NCBI GenBank assembly: GCA_020352595.1
Contig: CP070682.1
Location: 1,377,658-1,386,877 of the forward strand
Length of the DNA: 9,220 bases
Origin: a bacterium
GTDB taxonomy: Bacteria > BMS3Abin14
Direction: 5' to 3'
The notes below the pieces were generated by a model. That model was not told the DNA's origin. It ran no database searches and was given only the letters and a program-made list of their open reading frames with translations. Below, piece by piece: positions 5,838-9,220 of the stretch (position 1 is its first letter; every line of letters starts with the position of its first letter). Made by a program: the position numbers and the translations under genes.

Positions 5838-6218
5838 GTGGAGATCAGGATCATCAACACGTTCAAGGACGCCGAACAGATCTGGCTGGGCCTGGACCAG
5901 GAAGGGTACAGGCGAAAGGTCTTCCGCGCGGTGGACCAGCCGCAGCTGGGGGCCGGGCAGATCGTGGCGGGCCTCACCATCTTCGAGCCGGGCGAGCGCT
6001 GCGCGCCCCATTCGCACCCCGGCAGCGAGGAGATCAACTTCGTGGTCAAGGGGGGAGGCATCGCCATCGACGTGGACAACAACAAGGAGACGCGGTTCAA
6101 ACAGTACGATTTCATGTGGATCCCTGATGGTGTCGAGCACATCCATTATAATGATACTGAAGAGCCTCTGTGGCTCCTGTGGGCCTATGCCCCACCCGGT
6201 CAGCTGCCCACCAGGTGA
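5838..6218 (+). CDS. Second small cupin protein
   Basis: This 126-residue single-domain cupin begins at GTG 5838, chosen because a strong AAGGAGG (5826-5832) lies five bases before it and no ATG is better placed. Motif 1 gives His58, His60 and Glu64 (HSHPGSEE) followed by the FVVKGGG turn. Motif 2 gives IPDGVEH with His101 and Asn105. A full 3-His/1-Glu metal site is therefore predicted. It is clearly different in sequence from the cupin at 3711-4070, so it is not a recent copy. It lies between the dehydroquinase-like gene and the aldehyde dehydrogenase, so it probably handles a pathway intermediate (isomerisation, oxygenation or binding). The precise role is unknown. Confidence 0.85.
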   Translation: MEIRIINTFKDAEQIWLGLDQEGYRRKVFRAVDQPQLGAGQIVAGLTIFEPGERCAPHSHPGSEEINFVVKGGGIAIDVDNNKETRFKQYDFMWIPDGVEHIHYNDTEEPLWLLWAYAPPGQLPTR

Positions 6219-6257
6219 GGCGTCCTGCCCGGCAGCCGGGCTTTGAGGAGGGTTGAC

Positions 6258-7664
6258 ATGGCCAGACCCATCACGGACGAGGAAAGGCAGTACGCCCGGG
6301 AGCTTCTCCGCAAGGCGAGGGCGGCGATGGAGACCATCAGGGATTACGACCAGCAGACCGTGGACCGCCTCTGCAGGGCCCTGGGCTGGGCGACGGCCAA
6401 CGAGAAGACCTTCACCCGCGTGGCCCAGATGGGCGTGGACGAGAGCGGCATCGGGGACAGGGCCGGAAGGGTCGCCAAGCGCTTCAAGATCATGGGGATC
6501 CTGCGCGACGCCCTCAGGCAGAAGAGCGTGGGGATCATCGAGGAAGACCCCGAAAAGGGGATCGTGAAGTACGGCAAACCGGCCGGGGTCATCGCGGCCC
6601 TGGTGCCCACCACGAACCCCGAACTGACCCCCCCCGGCGTGGGCATCTATGCCATGAAGTGCAAGGACGCCGTGATCTTCTCTCCCCACCCCAGGAGCAG
6701 GAAGACCACCTTCGAGATGGTCAGGGTCATGAGGGAAACGCTCAGGAAGCAGGGAGCCCCTGATGACCTTTTCCAGTGCGCCGAAAAGCCGAGCATCCCC
6801 CTCGCCCAGGAACTGATGGCCATCTGTGACCTGACCATCGCCACGGGCGGCATGGACATGGTGAGGGCGGCCTACAGTTCGGGAAAGCCGTCCTACGGGG
6901 TGGGGGCCGGCAACTCCACCATGGTCATCGACGAGACGGCCGACATCGAGGAGGCCGCCCGGAACACCCGCAAGAGCAAGACCTCCGACTTCGGTTCCGG
7001 CTGTTCCGCGGACGGGAACCTCCTCGTGGAGGCCTCCGTCTACGACGCCTTCCTGAAGCAGCTCCAGGTCGAGGGCGGGTATCTCGCCTCGGACGAGGAG
7101 AAGGCCGGACTCGAGGCCATCATGTGGGACGCCGAGGGCAGGAGGAACGTGGACACGGTGGCCCGTTCGCCCCAGGAGATGGCGGCCGCGGCGGGCTTCT
7201 CCATCCCCGGGGACAGGAAGTTCATCATCGTCAGGCAGGAAGGGATCGGCAAGGAGCACCGCTTCTCGGGCGAGAAGCTCACCACGGTCCTGGCCATCTT
7301 CAAGTACAGCGGCTTCGACACCGGCCTGGAGATGGTCAGGCAGATCTACGAGGTTGGCGGCAAGGGGCACTCCTGCGGGATCTACTCCTTCGACGACGAC
7401 CACATCCACCGGCTGGCCATGGTGGCGCCCGTGAGCCGCATCATGGTGCGGCAGCCCCAGTCCAAGGCCAACGCGGGGTCCTTCACCAACGGCATGCCCA
7501 TGACCTCCAGCCTCGGATGCGGCATCTGGGGCGGCAACATCACCAACGAGAACATCCACCTCAAGCACTACATGAACGTGACATGGGTGGCGCGGCCCAT
7601 CCCGGAGGACAGGCCCTCGGAGAAGGAGCTCTTTGGAGAATTCTACAACACCGAGACCCTCTGA
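6258..7664 (+). CDS. CoA-acylating aldehyde dehydrogenase (SauS/SucD/EutE-like)
   Basis: This 468-residue protein belongs to the acylating aldehyde dehydrogenases, which convert an aldehyde, CoA and NAD(P)+ to an acyl-CoA. Visible marks are VAALVPTTNPELTP near residue 115, the family signature MVRAAYSSGKPSYGVGAGN, and the catalytic Cys249 in DFGSGCSADGN. The usual hydrolytic-ALDH motifs are absent. Near the C-terminus are FTNGMPMTSSLGCGIWGGN and a long NI-x-LKHYMNVTWVA stretch, which recall sulfoacetaldehyde and succinate-semialdehyde dehydrogenases. The substrate is therefore open. ATG 6258 is preferred over an in-frame TTG at 6243 because GAGGAGGG (6245-6252) sits five bases before it. With a ThDP enzyme in the left arm that could make an aldehyde, it may be the energy-yielding exit of the pathway. 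It lies 39 nt after the cupin stop. Confidence 0.9.
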   Translation: MARPITDEERQYARELLRKARAAMETIRDYDQQTVDRLCRALGWATANEKTFTRVAQMGVDESGIGDRAGRVAKRFKIMGILRDALRQKSVGIIEEDPEKGIVKYGKPAGVIAALVPTTNPELTPPGVGIYAMKCKDAVIFSPHPRSRKTTFEMVRVMRETLRKQGAPDDLFQCAEKPSIPLAQELMAICDLTIATGGMDMVRAAYSSGKPSYGVGAGNSTMVIDETADIEEAARNTRKSKTSDFGSGCSADGNLLVEASVYDAFLKQLQVEGGYLASDEEKAGLEAIMWDAEGRRNVDTVARSPQEMAAAAGFSIPGDRKFIIVRQEGIGKEHRFSGEKLTTVLAIFKYSGFDTGLEMVRQIYEVGGKGHSCGIYSFDDDHIHRLAMVAPVSRIMVRQPQSKANAGSFTNGMPMTSSLGCGIWGGNITNENIHLKHYMNVTWVARPIPEDRPSEKELFGEFYNTETL

Positions 7665-7727
7665 TCAGCCTCCCGTTCCCGCCTCAGGCCGAGATCGTCT
7701 CCACACGGTTCGCCTTCCATCGCGCCC

Positions 7728-8921
7728 ATGAACACACCCGTGATCCGCGGTGCCAACGGAGAGGAACTGGTCCCCTTCAGGAGCAGGCTGGCGCCTCTCC
7801 TCTTCATGACGGCCATCTTCCTCTTCAACTTCCTGGCCCGCTTCATCTGGGGGCCCTTGCTGGTGCCCATCGAGGAGGACCTGGGCATCAGCCACACGGG
7901 GGCCGGGTCCCTCTTCTTCCTCATGACCCTGGGGTACATGGCCGGGCTCCTGGTGTCCGGCTTCATCTCCAGGAAGGTCTCGCACCCGAAGACCATAGGG
8001 TACTCGTGCGTCTCCTGCGGCCTCGTCCTCCTCGGAGCCATCTTCTCTCACTCCCTCTGGAGCCTGGCCGCGGCCCTCTTCCTCATCGGCCTTTCCACCG
8101 GGATCTACCTTCCCTCCGCCATCCCCACCCTCACCTACAACCTCGCGCCGGGGGACTACGGGAAGGCCTACTCCTTCCACGAGATCTCCCCCAGCCTGTG
8201 CTTCATCATCGGCCCCATGCTGGCGGAGGTCATGCTGGGCCGTTACGCCTGGCAGGCGGTCCTCGTCCCTGTGGCGGCCGGCATCATCCTCCTGGGGGTC
8301 ACCTATCTCCTGCGTCCCATAACCGGGAGGATCTACGGCGAGGCGCCGTCCATGAAAAGCGTGGCGCGCGTCCTGTCGGAAAGGCGCTACTGGTTCCTGC
8401 TCGTCATCTTCATGCTGGGCGCCGGCGCCAACGTGGGCGTCTACGCCATGCTGCCCCTCTACCTGCAGGCCGGCCGGGGCCTGGACCAGACGACGGCCAA
8501 CACGCTCCTGTCCATGTCACGGGTCGCCGCCATCTTCTCCCCCTTCGCGGTGGGCTGGGCCACGGACCGCTTCGGCCCGGGAAGGGTGCTGGCGGCCATC
8601 GTGTTCCTCAACGGCGCGGCCACGGCCACCCTGGGAGCGGGTTCCGAGCTCCTGTTCAGGGGCGCGCTGTTCGTCCAGCCCATGCTCTCCACGGCCTTCT
8701 TCCCGCCCATCTGGACCATCCTGTCGGACATCGTCGACCCCAGGTCGAGGAACCTGGGCGTGTCCCTGGTGGTGCCGCCGGCCTTCATCATGGGTGGAGG
8801 GGTTCTCCCGACCCTCATCGGTGCCTTCGGCGATGCCGGCATGTTCTCCGCCGGTTTCGTGCTGTGGGGCGTCGTCACGCTTGCGAGCTTCGGACTCGTG
8901 CGCTACACACTGAGAAGGTGA
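7728..8921 (+). CDS. Major facilitator superfamily transporter
   Basis: This 397-residue membrane protein has about twelve hydrophobic segments. The first covers LAPLLFMTAIFLFNFLARFIW, after a 20-residue cytosolic start. The loop-8/9 copy of the MFS signature is clear (GWATDRFGPGR), while the loop-2/3 copy is worn (GFISRKVSHPK). It most likely imports the pathway substrate, an organic acid by context, in symport with protons. This is inferred. The ATG at 7728 has no recognisable ribosome site. The 63 nt after the aldehyde dehydrogenase stop are in the same frame and open, so translation may depend on coupling to the upstream gene. A GTG at 7740 is a less likely alternative. It is the last gene of the right arm. 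Confidence 0.88.
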   Translation: MNTPVIRGANGEELVPFRSRLAPLLFMTAIFLFNFLARFIWGPLLVPIEEDLGISHTGAGSLFFLMTLGYMAGLLVSGFISRKVSHPKTIGYSCVSCGLVLLGAIFSHSLWSLAAALFLIGLSTGIYLPSAIPTLTYNLAPGDYGKAYSFHEISPSLCFIIGPMLAEVMLGRYAWQAVLVPVAAGIILLGVTYLLRPITGRIYGEAPSMKSVARVLSERRYWFLLVIFMLGAGANVGVYAMLPLYLQAGRGLDQTTANTLLSMSRVAAIFSPFAVGWATDRFGPGRVLAAIVFLNGAATATLGAGSELLFRGALFVQPMLSTAFFPPIWTILSDIVDPRSRNLGVSLVVPPAFIMGGGVLPTLIGAFGDAGMFSAGFVLWGVVTLASFGLVRYTLRR

Positions 8922-9044
8922 GCCAGGGGACCGTGGCATGGCGTAAGATGGTGTCCGGTAAAACATTGCCTCAGGCGTGGGCGATGACGGACAAATCCGG
9001 ATCAGAGCACCTGGTAGAGCCCGATGCAATGCGCGAACGTCGGG

Positions 9045-9050
9045 TATAAT
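9045..9050 (+). promoter_or_regulatory. Possible -10 box upstream of the permease
   Basis: A perfect TATAAT stands in otherwise GC-rich sequence, about 110 nt before the permease start. No acceptable -35 box occurs 15-19 nt upstream, so activation by another protein would be needed, or the match is chance. Confidence 0.35.
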
Positions 9051-9055
9051 CGGTG

Positions 9056-9148
9056 GGCGGCATCACCGCGGCAGGGCGAGGCCGGCTGTCGGTTCGCCTG
9101 CCCGATCGGCTGTTCACCCTGGAGCCGCCAGCTGCCTGAGGGAGGCTG
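9056..9148 (+). promoter_or_regulatory. Foldable leader upstream of the permease (candidate riboswitch)
   Basis: Within the 236-nt gap 8922-9157, GGCGGC (9056-9061) pairs perfectly with GCCGCC (9124-9129) and encloses a second stem. In that stem GGCAGG (9070-9075) pairs with CCTGCC (9097-9102), then after a one-base bulge CGA (9077-9079) pairs with TCG (9094-9096), capped by CCG/CGG (9082-9084, 9090-9092). A last small stem, GCCT/AGGC (9134-9137, 9143-9146), covers part of the AGGGAGG ribosome site. This layout resembles a ligand-sensing leader. Molybdenum-cofactor RNAs are known upstream of molybdate transporters, but I could not match the known motif from memory. The rest of the gap (8922-9044) shows nothing clear. 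Confidence 0.4.
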
Positions 9149-9157
9149 TTGAAAGGC

Positions 9158-9220
9158 ATGAGGATGGGGGATTTCCGGTTCAACCTGAGTGAACTGGCGG
9201 GTTCCATGGGGGACTTCGGC
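9158..9220 (+). CDS. N-terminus of a putative sulfate/molybdate permease (MOT1 type), cut by window end
   Basis: Only 21 codons are visible: MRMGDFRFNLSELAGSMGDF then G. The F-x-F-N-x-x-E-L-x-G-x-x-GD-(L/F)-G opening is the conserved start of the MOT1-like sulfate/molybdate transporters (LSGALGDLGT in typical members), membrane proteins that import the oxyanion. AGGGAGG at 9139-9145 is 12 bases from ATG 9158. TTG 9149 and ATG 9164 are alternative in-frame starts. The rest lies beyond the window, so the call rests on this short signature. Confidence 0.6.
   Translation, partial: MRMGDFRFNLSELAGSMGDFG

Noticed and set aside
5727..7568. A 613-codon open frame on the minus strand
   Set aside because: It lies opposite the cupin and aldehyde dehydrogenase genes, has the Gly/Pro/His/Asp-rich composition of GC-rich antisense frames and shows no family motifs.
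7124..9049. A 641-codon open frame on the plus strand
   Set aside because: It is a +2 shadow of the dehydrogenase and transporter genes, rich in Arg, Gly, His and Pro. The transporter frame has clear membrane segments and MFS motifs instead.
9005..9105. tRNA-like pieces (TGGTAGAGC and GGTTCG)
   Set aside because: They are about 80 nt apart, lack matching D- and T-stems, and no acceptor stem or anticodon arm can be drawn.
8977..9192. A 71-codon Arg-rich open frame overlapping the permease start
   Set aside because: It has no ribosome site or recognisable motifs, and it overlaps the better supported MOT1-type start in another frame.

Overview
The window is GC-rich bacterial DNA (roughly two-thirds G+C by eye) with tight gene packing, clear Shine-Dalgarno sites and sigma70-like promoters only in the one large AT-rich gap. 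Nothing fixes the species. The CoA-dependent aldehyde dehydrogenase, the AcnX dehydratase and a short tandem repeat that I associate from memory with deltaproteobacterial-type genomes loosely suggest an anaerobic or facultative bacterium. This is inference only.

Layout. Left arm (1-4070, plus strand) looks like one operon. It holds the C-terminal half of a thiamine-diphosphate (ThDP) enzyme of the acetolactate synthase family, the large and small subunits of aconitase X (AcnX; overlapping ATGA), a ketopantoate-reductase-family dehydrogenase, and a small cupin. It ends against a convergent IclR-family regulator (4139-4939, minus strand). A 360-nt divergent regulatory region (4940-5299) follows, with a promoter for each side, two related operator-like sites exactly 100 bp apart, a long leader inverted repeat and a possible leader peptide. 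Right arm (5300-8921, plus strand) holds a type II dehydroquinase homologue, a second cupin, a CoA-acylating aldehyde dehydrogenase and an MFS transporter. After a 236-nt gap with a foldable leader, the first 21 codons of a sulfate/molybdate permease (MOT1-type) run off the right edge.

How the genes may work together. An importer, a dehydratase (AcnX), a second dehydratase-fold enzyme (dehydroquinase-like), a 2-oxoacid/hydroxyacid oxidoreductase, a ThDP lyase/ligase and an aldehyde-to-acyl-CoA dehydrogenase, with two cupins and an IclR regulator, look like a catabolic route. It would take an imported hydroxy- or oxo-acid to an aldehyde and then to an acyl-CoA. I cannot name the substrate. The combination of AcnX, an AroQ-like protein, a PanE-like protein, a ThDP enzyme and an acylating aldehyde dehydrogenase around one IclR gene is the most interesting thing in the window. 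The permease at the right end is probably a separate unit.
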